Source: Thalassobacillus devorans
GTDB taxonomy: Bacteria > Bacillota > Bacilli > Bacillales > Halobacillaceae
NCBI RefSeq assembly: GCF_011761345.1
Contig: NZ_JAASRY010000002.1
Location: forward strand, 620,001 to 684,000
DNA: 64,000 nucleotides
Direction of reading: 5' to 3'
Shown: positions 27,750 through 35,739 of the stretch, piece by piece
Position numbering within the stretch: position 1 is the first letter of the stretch
Layout of the letters: each line of letters begins with the position of its first letter
Position numbers and translations under genes: made by a program
The notes under the pieces: generated by a model
The model's database searches: none
What the model saw: only the letters and a program-made list of their open reading frames with translations
What the model was told of the DNA's origin: nothing

Positions 27750-27925
27750 AAGCTCCCTTTAATGGAACACTCAGTTTCAAGATAAGTTGTTTCCGTTACG
27801 TTAGTAACGGTAGGGAGGTCCGGGAAATCACTCGCTTTCCATGGGCGTACGGTGAGCTTCCTCAGGCTTCGCCTTGCGGGATCTCACCATGTACTATCCT
27901 CCCATAGGACTTTGAATAAGCATCA
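27750..27925. repeat. Dispersed structured repeat, family B, copy 1 (partial)
   Basis: Shares long identical blocks with 59560-59740: AAGCTCCCTTTAATGGAA, ACTCAGTTTCAAGA, TTTCCGTTACG, AGTAACGGTAGGGAGGTCCG, GGAAATCACTCGCTTTCCAT, GGTGAGCTTCCTCAGGCTTC and GGATCTCACC, ending at AGGACTTTGAATAAGC. It contains internal hairpins such as CGTTAC/GTAACG and GGTGAG/CTCACC. This copy lacks the downstream third seen in the other two. No transposase or terminal target duplication is visible. Confidence 0.85.
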
Positions 27926-27944
27926 CTCAAAACGTTATACAGAG

Positions 27945-28394
27945 TTATGTTTTGATGAATCCTTCTTCTTTAAGATAAGCTTCTGCTTCGTTATAGGTTT
28001 CGAAGCTTTCTTCTAGCATCTCTCCAGTATAAATATTCCAGAAGTAATCTTCCTGAACCAGCAGCAGGGATTGGTTGTCGGGACCTGTCCATGTCTGTTT
28101 ATGCGATATTTCTGCGTCTGTTGATAAATTACCGATGGCAGAAGTAATAATTTCGCGTAGTTGGTTTTCAGTGTAATTCCTGATATTGACCAAACCTTTT
28201 GAATCGGCATCATACTCGCTCAATTGACCAGTATAAACGAACCCGTTGCCGTTAGGGTGAAGGTGGTGTACCACAATAGTTTTATCGTACACGCTTGGAT
28301 AGTAATGATAATTCACTCTACCGAGTGAAACATCTTTACGCTCCAATTGGGGAAACTCCTCAATGATTGAAATTTTTTCATTAAAGCTTAGCAT
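27945..28394 (-). CDS. Unknown protein, about 150 residues
   Basis: A 149-residue cytoplasmic, acidic protein. ATG 28392-28394 has GAGGAGTTCT just upstream; the earlier in-frame ATG at 28406 overlaps that site. Sequence features: HYYPSVYDKTIVVHHLHPNG and QTWTGPDNQSLLLVQEDYFW, with a C-terminal segment ESFETYNEAEAYLKEEGF that resembles the end of small YfhE/DUF-type proteins with an alpha-helix over beta strands. I do not recognise a family. It lies between a repeat copy and the gas vesicle operon terminator and may be independent. Confidence 0.6.
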   Translation of the reverse strand: MLSFNEKISIIEEFPQLERKDVSLGRVNYHYYPSVYDKTIVVHHLHPNGNGFVYTGQLSEYDADSKGLVNIRNYTENQLREIITSAIGNLSTDAEISHKQTWTGPDNQSLLLVQEDYFWNIYTGEMLEESFETYNEAEAYLKEEGFIKT

Positions 28395-28524
28395 AGAACT
28401 CCTCATTTCTTATCCGGGTCTTGAATCATCTGCTAATTATAGCATATACCCAGAACGAGAGGAAAACCTTATAAATAATAGCTATTAATTAACTGTTCTT
28501 ATTAGCGGTCATGAACAGAAGGTA

Positions 28525-28567
28525 TGGAAAAAGCTTGTAGAAGGATCCAAGATTCCTCTACAAGCTT
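28525..28567 (-). terminator. Terminator of the gas vesicle operon
   Basis: Eleven-base stem AAGCTTGTAGA / TCTACAAGCTT extended by AGG/CCT inside, followed on the - strand by CTTTTTCC; 18 bases after the gvpU stop. Confidence 0.8.
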
Positions 28568-28584
28568 ATGGTATTCGTGAATTT

Positions 28585-28959
28585 TTATTTATCTTTGGCG
28601 ATGGTTCCAAGGAAAAAGCCATCTACTTCTGACAGCTTGCCACGCCATAAGAATTTACCTTTGGAAGGGGTAGGATTGCTGTCGCCACAATATACTTGGG
28701 CTTCTTTTAAGTGAATAAACCGTGCTTCGTCTGAGCTGCTCTTCTCAGCAGTTTCACTGGCACTTTTTAATTGGTCACTTAGTGACTGTGCTACGTCATT
28801 CCCGTCCTCAAAGCTTTCGCTGATTTTATCGAAGTAGCTCTGAGCAGAGATAGTAGTTCCAGTGACGAGCGCCCCATTGATGTTCAACGTAATTGCTAAA
28901 TTAAAATCATGTTTATTAGCTGCTTTGACATACATGGATAGTACATCATCATTACTCAT
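28585..28959 (-). CDS. gvpU: Gas vesicle protein GvpU
   Basis: Last gene of the gas vesicle operon, 124 residues. It matches Bacillus megaterium GvpU in position and in pattern: AANKHDFNLAITLNINGALV near the N-terminus, a Ser/Ala-rich helix, then IHLKEAQVYCGDSNPTPSKG and LWRGKLSEVDGFFLG. GvpU is required or helpful for vesicle assembly in the Bacillus cluster and has been linked to vesicle clustering in heterologous hosts; its biochemical role is not settled. Ribosome binding site AGGAGGTAGCGG lies upstream. Confidence 0.85.
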   Translation of the reverse strand: MSNDDVLSMYVKAANKHDFNLAITLNINGALVTGTTISAQSYFDKISESFEDGNDVAQSLSDQLKSASETAEKSSSDEARFIHLKEAQVYCGDSNPTPSKGKFLWRGKLSEVDGFFLGTIAKDK

Positions 28960-28985
28960 AACCGCTACCTCCTATTTACTGAAGA

Positions 28986-29561
28986 TTACTTTGCCGTATC
29001 GTCGTCTGTTTTTAGGGTAGTTTCTCCCTCTTCTTTTTTATTGGAGTTACTTTTTGTTTTAGAAGTATTTTGCTTATTTTTCTGCTTATTTTTATCTTCG
29101 TTAGTATTCTGATCTTGCTGTTTATTTTGTTCTTTGCTTTCCGTTTGCTTCTCTTGAGAAGTATCGACTTCTGTGGTTGCAGCAGCCTCATTTTGACCTT
29201 CAGCTGTTTGCTCCTCAGTAGATTGTTCTTCTTGGGATTGTTCATTATCCTTGTTCTTCTTGAACTTCTCTTTTAGCTGCTGAGATTTTTCTGTAGCTGT
29301 ATTTTTCCAATCTGTACATTTTTCGCGAGTGGAATTACTGAAGTCTTTGCATTTTCCGACAGCTGTATTCGTCTGAGTGGAGATATCATTTCTAAGATCC
29401 TTACCAGCTTTCGGTGCAAACAACAGACTCGTTGCGGCTCCGACTACACCTCCGATAATTGTACCAGTTGCTACATCTCTTTTACCCAATGCTCTCTTAG
29501 CTTTCTCTGCCTGATTTTTTACTTCTTCTTTTGCTTGTTGGGTTTTTTGTTGTTCTGCCAT
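28986..29561 (-). CDS. gvpT: Gas vesicle protein GvpT (YtxH-like domain plus charged tail)
   Basis: A 191-residue protein. The N-terminal part holds a YtxH-type segment, TGTIIGGVVGAATSLLFAPK followed by AGKDLRNDI, predicted to be a short hydrophobic hairpin; the remaining 120 residues are an extremely polar tail of Gln, Glu, Lys, Asn and Thr with repeated KEQNKQ/NKNKQ-like runs, likely disordered. Position between gvpJ and gvpU identifies it as GvpT of the Bacillus cluster. AAGGAGGAATT precedes the ATG. The tail probably evolves fast and its exact sequence need not be conserved. Confidence 0.8.
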   Translation of the reverse strand: MAEQQKTQQAKEEVKNQAEKAKRALGKRDVATGTIIGGVVGAATSLLFAPKAGKDLRNDISTQTNTAVGKCKDFSNSTREKCTDWKNTATEKSQQLKEKFKKNKDNEQSQEEQSTEEQTAEGQNEAAATTEVDTSQEKQTESKEQNKQQDQNTNEDKNKQKNKQNTSKTKSNSNKKEEGETTLKTDDDTAK

Positions 29562-29610
29562 GATAATTCCTCCTTAAGTGTAATTAAATATAATTAAAAT
29601 ATTAGTAATA

Positions 29611-29931
29611 TTATACTAAACGATTGTCTTGTCCTGCTTTCTTTTCTAACTCTTCAATTCGCTTTTGCAGCTCATCATTTTCTTCTTTCAGTTTTTTATC
29701 TTGTTCTTTATTGGCGGCTTTGGAGTTCAGGTAAGGATCTGTCTCCCACCAATCCATGCCGATTTCTTTCGCTTTATCGACGGAAGCTACAATTAAACGA
29801 ATCTTAATGGATAAAAGTTCAACATCCGCGATGCCTACCCTTATATCTCCTGCTATGACAACACCTTTATCTAAAACAGTTTCCAGCACATCTACCAGAT
29901 TGCTAGATTGGGTAGATTGTTCAATAGCCAT
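29611..29931 (-). CDS. gvpJ: Gas vesicle protein GvpJ
   Basis: A 106-residue member of the GvpA fold family: LVDVLETVLDKGVVIAGDIR and VGIADVELLSIKIRLIVASV correspond to the GvpA amphipathic helix and beta-hairpin. It carries a longer, highly charged coiled-coil-like tail (KKLKEENDELQKRIEELEKK), typical of the minor protein GvpJ rather than the shell protein. GvpJ acts at nucleation of the vesicle. ATG 29929-29931 is placed after AAGGAGGTGG; the in-frame GTG at 29940 is part of that site. Confidence 0.85.
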   Translation of the reverse strand: MAIEQSTQSSNLVDVLETVLDKGVVIAGDIRVGIADVELLSIKIRLIVASVDKAKEIGMDWWETDPYLNSKAANKEQDKKLKEENDELQKRIEELEKKAGQDNRLV

Positions 29932-29955
29932 GTGCGCCACCTCCTTGAAGTGTGC

Positions 29956-30252
29956 TTAAAGTAAGTTGCCTAATGGTCCTAAGTCAATATTTAAGTCTTC
30001 ATCATCTAAATCAAAAATTTCCTTTAGTTCATCCATTTTGACTTCCAGGTTCATCAAGGCCATTCCAAGCCGCTCGATTTCCTCTTCAGTCAGGGTGCCT
30101 CCATCGACTCTGCGGAGTGCCTGACGCTCAACCAGCTGACGTAACAATTCTATAACTGTTAATACAAGCTGTGCCAACCCCTGTTCGGCACCTTGTTCAT
30201 CCAGGCTGATTCTCCCGCTTTTTTGGGGGCGGTGATCAAGTTTTTGTGACAT
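29956..30252 (-). CDS. gvpK: Gas vesicle protein GvpK
   Basis: A 98-residue protein with the GvpK signature GLAQLVLTVIELLRQLVERQ followed by ALRRVDGGTLTEEEIERLG and ALMNLEVKMDEL. GvpK is a conserved minor protein essential for gas vesicle formation. ATG 30250-30252 follows AGAAGGAGGCG. It overlaps the end of gvpS by 17 bases, indicating translational coupling. Confidence 0.9.
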   Translation of the reverse strand: MSQKLDHRPQKSGRISLDEQGAEQGLAQLVLTVIELLRQLVERQALRRVDGGTLTEEEIERLGMALMNLEVKMDELKEIFDLDDEDLNIDLGPLGNLL

Positions 30253-30493
30253 GGTCCAACGCCTCCTTCTCTTTTTCGAATTGCTCAGAGGATAACTGCC
30301 CATCGCCATCGAGTTTAGACTGTACGAGTGTCTCAACGGATGAAATCAATACTCTAAGATCAAGGTAGACCAAATCAATACCTGCAATCGATATGATAAG
30401 GTCGCCTTTAATTGCTACGCCCTTATCAAGTACTACATCCAACACATCGATAAGTCCTACATCCTTATTTTCAAACTCTTGTCTATGTGACAT
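30236..30493 (-). CDS. gvpS: Gas vesicle protein GvpS (GvpA family)
   Basis: An 85-residue GvpA-like minor protein: GLIDVLDVVLDKGVAIKGDL and ISIAGIDLVYLDLRVLISSV match the shell-protein fold. The C-terminus continues into a charged helix (EQFEKEKEALDH). Position between gvpL and gvpK matches gvpS of Bacillus megaterium. The ATG is preceded by GAGGGGGATTC. Stop overlaps the start of gvpK. Confidence 0.88.
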   Translation of the reverse strand: MSHRQEFENKDVGLIDVLDVVLDKGVAIKGDLIISIAGIDLVYLDLRVLISSVETLVQSKLDGDGQLSSEQFEKEKEALDHVTKT

Positions 30494-30507
30494 GAATCCC
30501 CCTCACT

Positions 30508-31311
30508 TCACTTCAGTTTCGAAAAATGGTAAGCAGGCCATGGACCGGTCAATTCAAGGGTGAACCCTGCTTCTTTCCATTCTTCCTGCAGCTGTTTCAC
30601 CTTACCCAGAAACTCTTCTACTTGTTGATTTTCGAGTAAGTAAACACTGTTCCAGCACATTTCATCGGTTCTTCCTGTTACATCTTTATTCCAATTCTTT
30701 TTGATATCCGTCTTCACGCTGTAAGTTGCCAATTGATCATGGATAGCAGAAGAGTGTTGCTCTTTATCCTTCTCCAGCTCTTGATCAATGAGTCGGTCCA
30801 ATTTGCGTTTCTCCAAATATTTCCTGCCTGGTGACATGTGTTCCAATTCTTTTTTCTTCGCTTCTATAGTGAAATTGTGAGCAGCGGTACGCTCCCTGAG
30901 CGAATCGTTGTCACAATAAATTTTCAGGTTCCATTCTTCTTTACCCTTCAGCCAGGAAAGTAACCCGTCCATTTCCTGGTAATGTTTGGTGAGCGTTTCT
31001 TCCAGGTTGGCTTTACTGGTATAGATTGTTGCGAATTTCATCGGGATTACTGTATAGCTTTCATGAAGCTTCATAACCGCTTCGTGATGATGGAAAGCTT
31101 TTTCATGAACCCACTCAACATCTGAGGTCTTTTCCTTCAGTGCAGATTCATTGTAGTCACTTTCTTCTAAGTCGCACACAATTGCCTCGATTCCATCGAA
31201 GGCGATGGGATACCATTCATGCTGATCATCTAATCCTTTGAAAGAGGGAAGAGGAGTTTGTTTAAGTTCGTCTGTTGGTATAATGCCATATAAATATTTT
31301 AGTTCAGCCAT
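30508..31311 (-). CDS. gvpL: Gas vesicle protein GvpL (GvpF/L family)
   Basis: A 267-residue GvpF/GvpL family protein. Family features: N-terminal YLYGIIPTD strand, HHEAVMKLHESYTVIPMKFA with the conserved VxPxxFG/A-type strand, a central helical region, then MCWNSVYLLE and the C-terminal LTGPWPAYHF that is diagnostic for the family. GvpL-type proteins take part in early vesicle assembly. It is the longer and second family member here; gvpF lies two genes upstream. Start ATG follows GAGGAAGCAAA. Confidence 0.92.
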   Translation of the reverse strand: MAELKYLYGIIPTDELKQTPLPSFKGLDDQHEWYPIAFDGIEAIVCDLEESDYNESALKEKTSDVEWVHEKAFHHHEAVMKLHESYTVIPMKFATIYTSKANLEETLTKHYQEMDGLLSWLKGKEEWNLKIYCDNDSLRERTAAHNFTIEAKKKELEHMSPGRKYLEKRKLDRLIDQELEKDKEQHSSAIHDQLATYSVKTDIKKNWNKDVTGRTDEMCWNSVYLLENQQVEEFLGKVKQLQEEWKEAGFTLELTGPWPAYHFSKLK

Positions 31312-31326
31312 TTTGCTTCCTCACTT

Positions 31327-31578
31327 TCAACGTTTGGTCAACTCGTTCCATTGTTCCATTTCTTTTTTCTTTGCTACTTCATAACGAACCAGCAATTCTT
31401 CTTCTTGTGCTTTAAAGACATCCTCAGATATTTCTTCAAGTTCATACATCATTTGCAGGTGAACCAATTTCTTTTGAATGGTTTCCAAGTCATATAACTC
31501 TTTATCCACTTCTTCCTTTACCTTTTCTCCTACTTTTACGACGAGATTCAATGGGGAAGTGAATAGTTTTTGAATCAT
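31327..31578 (-). CDS. gvpG: Gas vesicle protein GvpG
   Basis: An 83-residue, mostly helical and charged protein: LFTSPLNLVVKVGEKVKEEV followed by a long helix with LYDLETIQKKLVHLQMMYEL and EEELLVRYEVAKK. This is the GvpG layout. The start overlaps the gvpF stop by 4 bases (ATGA type), and gvpL follows after 15 bases. GvpG is a conserved minor protein that interacts with the GvpF/L assembly factors. Confidence 0.88.
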   Translation of the reverse strand: MIQKLFTSPLNLVVKVGEKVKEEVDKELYDLETIQKKLVHLQMMYELEEISEDVFKAQEEELLVRYEVAKKKEMEQWNELTKR

Positions 31579-32339
31579 GAAGGTTCCTCCACTTTAAGTT
31601 TGATATTGATGAAATTATACGCAGGCCAAGGTCCTGTGTACTTGAAATCTACCTTATCTTTCCACTTTTCGTGAAGCTCATTGACTTTTTTATCAAATTT
31701 TTCTTCCATATCCTTTTCAACCAGGTAGGCGCCATTCAGTAACATTTTTTCTCCAATAGGCTCATTGACTTCACTGGCTACTGTCAAGGGAGTTAATTTT
31801 TCATGAATTTCAGCTTCTGCTTCTTTTTGAAGCGATTGGAAAAACTTAGTTGCCATTTCCCCCAGCTGAATACGATCAAAATATCCTGCTGATTCTGACT
31901 TAGATTGAACCGTTTCTTTTTGCTTTGCTACTTTTGAATCTTTAGCAATTTCTTTTTCCAGCCAGTCTTTCTTACCAACCACTTTCAACCCTAATTCAAT
32001 TTTTCCTTTAATTTTAGGGAAAAGAGTTTCTAGTTGTGGGTATAAACTCTTGGTCAAAGCAACTACATCTTCTTTGGAATGAAAAACATTACCAAAGCTG
32101 ATCGGTACAACCGTATCCATTTTCTGCATGATATCTGATATTACATTCTGGTGCATCATCAGATTTTCTTTACTCGGATGGTAGATTTTCATAGGCATCT
32201 CTGCAGCCACCATTGCTGCATCATTATAGTGGATGGTGAAAACTTCTCTAGTTTCTCCCTCAAAATCAATGGTTCCAAAATCATGCTCTTCATTTGTTTG
32301 TATGGCACAAAATATATAAATTCCTTTTTCATTTTCCAT
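31575..32339 (-). CDS. gvpF: Gas vesicle protein GvpF (GvpF/L family)
   Basis: A 254-residue GvpF/L family member: N-terminal GIYIFCAIQT strand, MHQNVISDIMQKMDTVVPIS with the conserved proline strand, and the C-terminal YTGPWPAYNFINIKL. GvpF is the only assembly factor shown in other systems to contact the inner vesicle face during nucleation. It lies 5 bases after gvpN and overlaps gvpG. Confidence 0.92.
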   Translation of the reverse strand: MENEKGIYIFCAIQTNEEHDFGTIDFEGETREVFTIHYNDAAMVAAEMPMKIYHPSKENLMMHQNVISDIMQKMDTVVPISFGNVFHSKEDVVALTKSLYPQLETLFPKIKGKIELGLKVVGKKDWLEKEIAKDSKVAKQKETVQSKSESAGYFDRIQLGEMATKFFQSLQKEAEAEIHEKLTPLTVASEVNEPIGEKMLLNGAYLVEKDMEEKFDKKVNELHEKWKDKVDFKYTGPWPAYNFINIKLKVEEPS

Positions 32340-32344
32340 TTAAC

Positions 32345-33274
32345 TCACCCGACTTTAATTTTTTTACAAGCATCCAGCAGTTTCTCTTTAAGCTGGGGCT
32401 GTTTTTCTTTTGGTGTACAAGTCTGTAATGGGAACCACGTAATATCCAGACATAGTTCCTGGAATTCTTCATCATTTCCATCGATAGGAATGTCATGTTT
32501 CTCAGCCATTTCAGCAATCATGATAGAAGCCCTTAGGCTGGGTCCTTGTAATTGATCATTACTTTCACATAACTCTCTGGCAGTTACCACGAATTCTACA
32601 ATGGATTCTGCGGATTCCCGGGATAGATTCGTTTTACTGATAACAGCAGTAACCTCGGCTTGATGATCCATATGATCTAAAGGCAACGTAACCATACGAT
32701 CCAATAATGCATCTTGTGATTGGAAGACCCCAGCATATTCTGCAGGATTACTTGTAAAAATCACAGAAAATTCCGGATGGACACGTATAAACGATTCTTT
32801 TCGTTTAGTCCCGTATAAAGGAAGGATTTTTTCTTCTAGTATAGACAAGAATATATTATTTGCTTCCGGCTGAGATCTAGTAAATTCATCATATACAAGC
32901 GTATAGCCATGTTTCACGGCCTCCAGCAACTTTCCATCCGTCCATGACTCGGTAACATTCTCTTCTGTTTTATAGACAGTACGAATAAAGTTATCCTTCA
33001 CCTTACTACTTTGATAGCCTGTAAAGGCACCAATCAAATCTTCATTCGCCAACTCTTTATTACCATTTAGAAGCATAACAGGCCGATTTCGTTGTTTAGC
33101 TATATGAAGAGCGAGTGTTGTTTTACCAATCCCGGATGGACCAGTAAAATGGACGGGATAACCGGATGAAAGGTACCGTAATGATCGTTTGATCAACCCT
33201 TGATAATAGGAAGAATGTTTATATACTTCATTATTGATATGAGGCTGTTGTCTTACTTCTTTCAATACGGTCAT
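32345..33274 (-). CDS. gvpN: Gas vesicle AAA ATPase GvpN
   Basis: A 309-residue MoxR/CbbQ-like AAA ATPase, thought to help elongate or load vesicle parts. Visible motifs: Walker A GPSGIGKTTLALHI (about residues 45-58), Walker B YTLVYDEFTRSQPEANNIFL, sensor-type FTSNPAEYAGV, and the arginine region DALLDRMVTLPLDHM. C-terminal helical lid is complete. GAGGATAAATGA precedes the ATG. Confidence 0.95.
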   Translation of the reverse strand: MTVLKEVRQQPHINNEVYKHSSYYQGLIKRSLRYLSSGYPVHFTGPSGIGKTTLALHIAKQRNRPVMLLNGNKELANEDLIGAFTGYQSSKVKDNFIRTVYKTEENVTESWTDGKLLEAVKHGYTLVYDEFTRSQPEANNIFLSILEEKILPLYGTKRKESFIRVHPEFSVIFTSNPAEYAGVFQSQDALLDRMVTLPLDHMDHQAEVTAVISKTNLSRESAESIVEFVVTARELCESNDQLQGPSLRASIMIAEMAEKHDIPIDGNDEEFQELCLDITWFPLQTCTPKEKQPQLKEKLLDACKKIKVG

Positions 33275-33311
33275 TCATTTATCCTCCTAATCCATCTAAT
33301 ATCCAGGGTGG

Positions 33312-33605
33312 TCATGATGATTGCTGTTCTTCTAAATCACTACGGTATCTTAAACTGATTCTGGAGAAACCGGTTATTACAGCATCTTCATCTAAAAAAA
33401 CTTCATAAAGACCGATCATTTGGTCATTAGCATATTTCTTCATATATTCCTTTTCCTCAATAACCTCTACCATTGCTTTCCAGCCTTGCTGTTTCTCTTC
33501 ACTGTCCTCATCCTTGTGCTTACGGACAGAAATGATTTTATGGGGCGGTGCTATATTCTCTGTGAAAAATTGATTTACTTCATCCATTACCTTCATAATC
33601 TTCAC
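33312..33605 (-). CDS. gvpR: Gas vesicle protein GvpR (GvpO family)
   Basis: A 97-residue protein of the GvpO family, called GvpR in Bacillus clusters: central GWKAMVEVIEEKEYMKK and the C-terminal GLYEVFLDEDAVITGFSRIS with RYRSDL. I place the start at GTG 33603-33605 behind AAAAGGTGAGG; an in-frame GTG at 33617 overlaps that site and an ATG at 33596 is a further alternative. Function is probably regulatory or assembly-related but not established. Confidence 0.82.
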   Translation of the reverse strand: MKIMKVMDEVNQFFTENIAPPHKIISVRKHKDEDSEEKQQGWKAMVEVIEEKEYMKKYANDQMIGLYEVFLDEDAVITGFSRISLRYRSDLEEQQSS

Positions 33606-33671
33606 GATCACCCTCACCTTTTATTAATTAAAATAGGGAGGAGTCAGAGCACTGCCTCTGACTCCAATTCA

Positions 33672-33962
33672 TTAAATACTGAACCCGCTGCGTTCATTTT
33701 GAGAATTAGATTGGCTTTCTGTACGTGCTGAAAGTCTGTCAGAAAGTCCTTCTTCCTCTACTTCATCACGCAATAAACCAACTGCTTCTGCATAACGCAA
33801 CCAAGTATCCACACTTGCAATAACTACACGTGCTTCTACTGTAATTAATTCAATACCTACTACAGAAACGCGGGCAAATGCGTCAATGACAATCCCTTTG
33901 TCTAAAATACGGTCAATAACCTCTGCCAAGCTACTGCTATCGGTTGATTTTTGTACTGCCAT
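33672..33962 (-). CDS. gvpA: Gas vesicle shell protein GvpA/GvpB
   Basis: A 96-residue main structural protein. It contains the almost invariant shell sequence: [40 protein letters not shown] and [16 protein letters not shown], i.e. helix 1, beta-hairpin, helix 2. The tail of about 25 polar residues (Ser, Gln, Asn, Arg) exceeds the classic 70-residue GvpA, as in Bacillus GvpB. It is the only shell gene in this cluster; Bacillus megaterium has two (gvpA and gvpB). GAAAGGGGTATTTT precedes the ATG. Confidence 0.95.
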   Translation of the reverse strand: MAVQKSTDSSSLAEVIDRILDKGIVIDAFARVSVVGIELITVEARVVIASVDTWLRYAEAVGLLRDEVEEEGLSDRLSARTESQSNSQNERSGFSI

Positions 33963-33989
33963 AAATAAAATACCCCTTTCTTTAATATC

Positions 33990-34595
33990 CTAATTGGAAG
34001 ATTTTGTATTTGAAGGGTGTTTGATATCTTTAGCGCTTTTGATATCGGTAGAGCTTTTAAGGTTATTTGCCCCTTTAATGTCATTAGCGCCTTTAATATC
34101 ATTAACCCCTTTTATCTTATCCTGTGAACTTCCACCGGTTTTCTCTTTCATCTTGTCTTGAAAGTCTTCACCAGCTTCTTTTACCCCACTGAGCTTTTCG
34201 CGAAACTTCAATAATGCATTCTGTGCTTTTTCCTCGACTTTGTTAGCATTATCATGCACTTTCTCTGCATTCTCTTCCTGTGCCTGTTCTAAGTTTTCGG
34301 AAGCTTCTTTCACCTTAGACTGCATACTGTCTTTAAATTGTTCTTTCATTTGATCGGCCATTTCATCTTTTATTTCTTGTTCTGTTTCTTCCTTTAACTC
34401 ACTAGGGTCATCGGCCCGATCAACGATTCTTGCCACTCTTGGCATTTTATCTTCCACAAATTCAGAGGTTTGCTTAACGCCTTTTTTTATCTTCTTCCTG
34501 AATTTTGGGAGAAGCAGGGAAGAAGCGGCAAGTGTGAGTCCGCCAGCTAAACTAGAAGCTCCGGCGTTTTCTTTCATTTTATCTGTTTTATTCAT
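33990..34595 (-). CDS. gvpQ: Gas vesicle protein GvpQ-like, first gene of the operon
   Basis: A 201-residue protein starting at ATG 34593-34595 behind AAAAGGAGGTCG. The N-terminal 25 residues contain a Gly/Ala/Leu-rich hydrophobic stretch (AGASSLAGGLTLAASSLLLP), then a long, highly charged helical region (residues 60-150, rich in Lys, Glu, Gln), then a tail of about six hexapeptide repeats of the form DIKGAN. Position directly upstream of the shell gene and the composition fit GvpQ of Bacillus megaterium, but the family is poorly conserved, so the name is tentative. No gvpP-like gene is seen. Confidence 0.6.
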   Translation of the reverse strand: MNKTDKMKENAGASSLAGGLTLAASSLLLPKFRKKIKKGVKQTSEFVEDKMPRVARIVDRADDPSELKEETEQEIKDEMADQMKEQFKDSMQSKVKEASENLEQAQEENAEKVHDNANKVEEKAQNALLKFREKLSGVKEAGEDFQDKMKEKTGGSSQDKIKGVNDIKGANDIKGANNLKSSTDIKSAKDIKHPSNTKSSN

Positions 34596-34656
34596 GCACG
34601 ACCTCCTTTTCGAATACTCCCAAATTGTAAAAGATGTGATGACCTTACTGTTCTTG

Positions 34657-34681
34657 ATACCCATTGTGACATTAGGAAAAC
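34657..34681 (-). promoter_or_regulatory. Candidate sigma-B promoter of the gvp operon
   Basis: On the - strand GTTTTC (34676-34681), 13 bases, GGGTAT (34657-34662), fitting the general-stress sigma-B pattern GTTTAA-N12-14-GGGTAT; it leaves a leader of about 55 bases before gvpQ. A convincing sigma-A alternative was not found nearby. Confidence 0.45.
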
Positions 34682-34903
34682 TAGGTAAAAACTAGTGTTC
34701 TGGAAGAACTGGAATAAAATTCTTATAATATTAAAGATCGAAATTGACAATAAGAGGATTAATGCCGCTTAAAGAGAAGAATATTACAGAAATTACAAAA
34801 AGATTATATTAAAAGAAAAGGTGATTTATTATCAAAAAAAACGGTTATGGGAAATGTGAAGGATGAATAAAAAATCATTCTGATACGAAAGGAGTAGAAT
34901 AAT

Positions 34904-35263
34904 ATGGATAAAATACTCTTTATACAAACAGGAATGGGGATTGACGTACATGGACAAAATGTAACGAAAGCTTCGTTAAGGGCAATACAGGATGCCATTA
35001 ATTTCAACTCAATGCCAGGTATCGAAGAGGCTCTGCCCGAGAAATCCTTAGATAGTATGAAGGTTAACGTCAAACTTGCCATACCTCGTGATCAAGATCA
35101 ATTAGATGAAAACGAAGTCAAAGAGGCTATCCCCTATGGCACTGTATCGGTAGAAGTAGTGGAAGGTGGTATGGCCACGACAAGTGGAATCATTTTAGAA
35201 GATAAAGAAGACAGCAACGATCTGATGTATATGGTAAATGCTTCTATTGAAGTAGGGTACTGA
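34904..35263 (+). CDS. Lin0512 family protein
   Basis: A 119-residue protein with the full Lin0512-family pattern: FIQTGMGIDVHGQNVTKASL, AIQDAINFNSMPGIEEALP, MKVNVKLAIPRDQDQL, PYGTVSVEVVEGGMATTSGI and DLMYMVNASIEVGY. Members are about 115 residues, conserved and of unknown function. AAAGGAGTAGAAT precedes the ATG. It is divergent from the gvp operon and monocistronic. Confidence 0.88.
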   Translation: MDKILFIQTGMGIDVHGQNVTKASLRAIQDAINFNSMPGIEEALPEKSLDSMKVNVKLAIPRDQDQLDENEVKEAIPYGTVSVEVVEGGMATTSGIILEDKEDSNDLMYMVNASIEVGY

Positions 35264-35276
35264 AAAATATATGGAA

Positions 35277-35306
35277 AGGCCGGCTAATATGAGCTGGCCT
35301 TTTTCT
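35277..35306 (+). terminator. Terminator after the Lin0512 gene
   Basis: Stem AAAGGCCGGCT / AGCTGGCCTTT with a 6-base loop and a following T run. Confidence 0.8.
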
Positions 35307-35401
35307 CTGAAACAACCCATAATCCAATCCCATTGTGGCTAGCATAGAATAATTCCTTCAACACATAATAACTGTAATGAAATAAGAAAAGGGGTGGGAC
35401 A

Positions 35402-35587
35402 ATGGGTAGAGACGACCGGCGTAAAGCGAATGGGAAAAATGATTCCTCATTACCACAAACACCAAAATATGAAAAGAAAGCTCATGCGCTTGATATTGAA
35501 TTTTCTGAAGAATTAGCTGACCATGAAGATAAAGAAGCGCAAGCTCGTTCACAAGCAGCAGATGCTCGTATGAATAATAAAGACTAA
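35402..35587 (+). CDS. yfhD: YfhD-like small protein
   Basis: A 61-residue hydrophilic protein: MGRDDRRKANGKNDSSLPQT, then FSEELADHEDKEAQARSQAA and a short basic end. This matches the layout of Bacillus YfhD (N-terminal MGRN, LPQ motif, ELAD.DD.EAQ.RA..AD). YfhD is a small protein of unknown function associated with sporulating Bacillaceae. AAAGGGGTGGGAC precedes the ATG; strong terminator follows. Confidence 0.75.
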   Translation: MGRDDRRKANGKNDSSLPQTPKYEKKAHALDIEFSEELADHEDKEAQARSQAADARMNNKD

Positions 35588-35590
35588 CAC

Positions 35591-35645
35591 TAAAAAGCCA
35601 GCCTCTTTCCTTTGACACGTGAATGGAAAGAGGCTGGCTTTTTTA
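35591..35645 (+). terminator. Terminator after yfhD
   Basis: Nineteen-base stem AAAAAGCCAGCCTCTTTCC / GGAAAGAGGCTGGCTTTTT followed by TTTAT. Confidence 0.9.
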
Positions 35646-35739
35646 TAGGTGTAACGAAAAAAACAAGGGTTATAACTAATTTATGATAAATAAAGGAATT
35701 GTCATTATGAATATAGAATGAAACGATGGGGTGATAACT

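Noticed and set aside
27750-27925. Possible riboswitch or T-box leader upstream of a gene
   Set aside because: The same blocks recur in three unrelated gaps, none in leader position to a common gene type, so a dispersed repeat explains it better.
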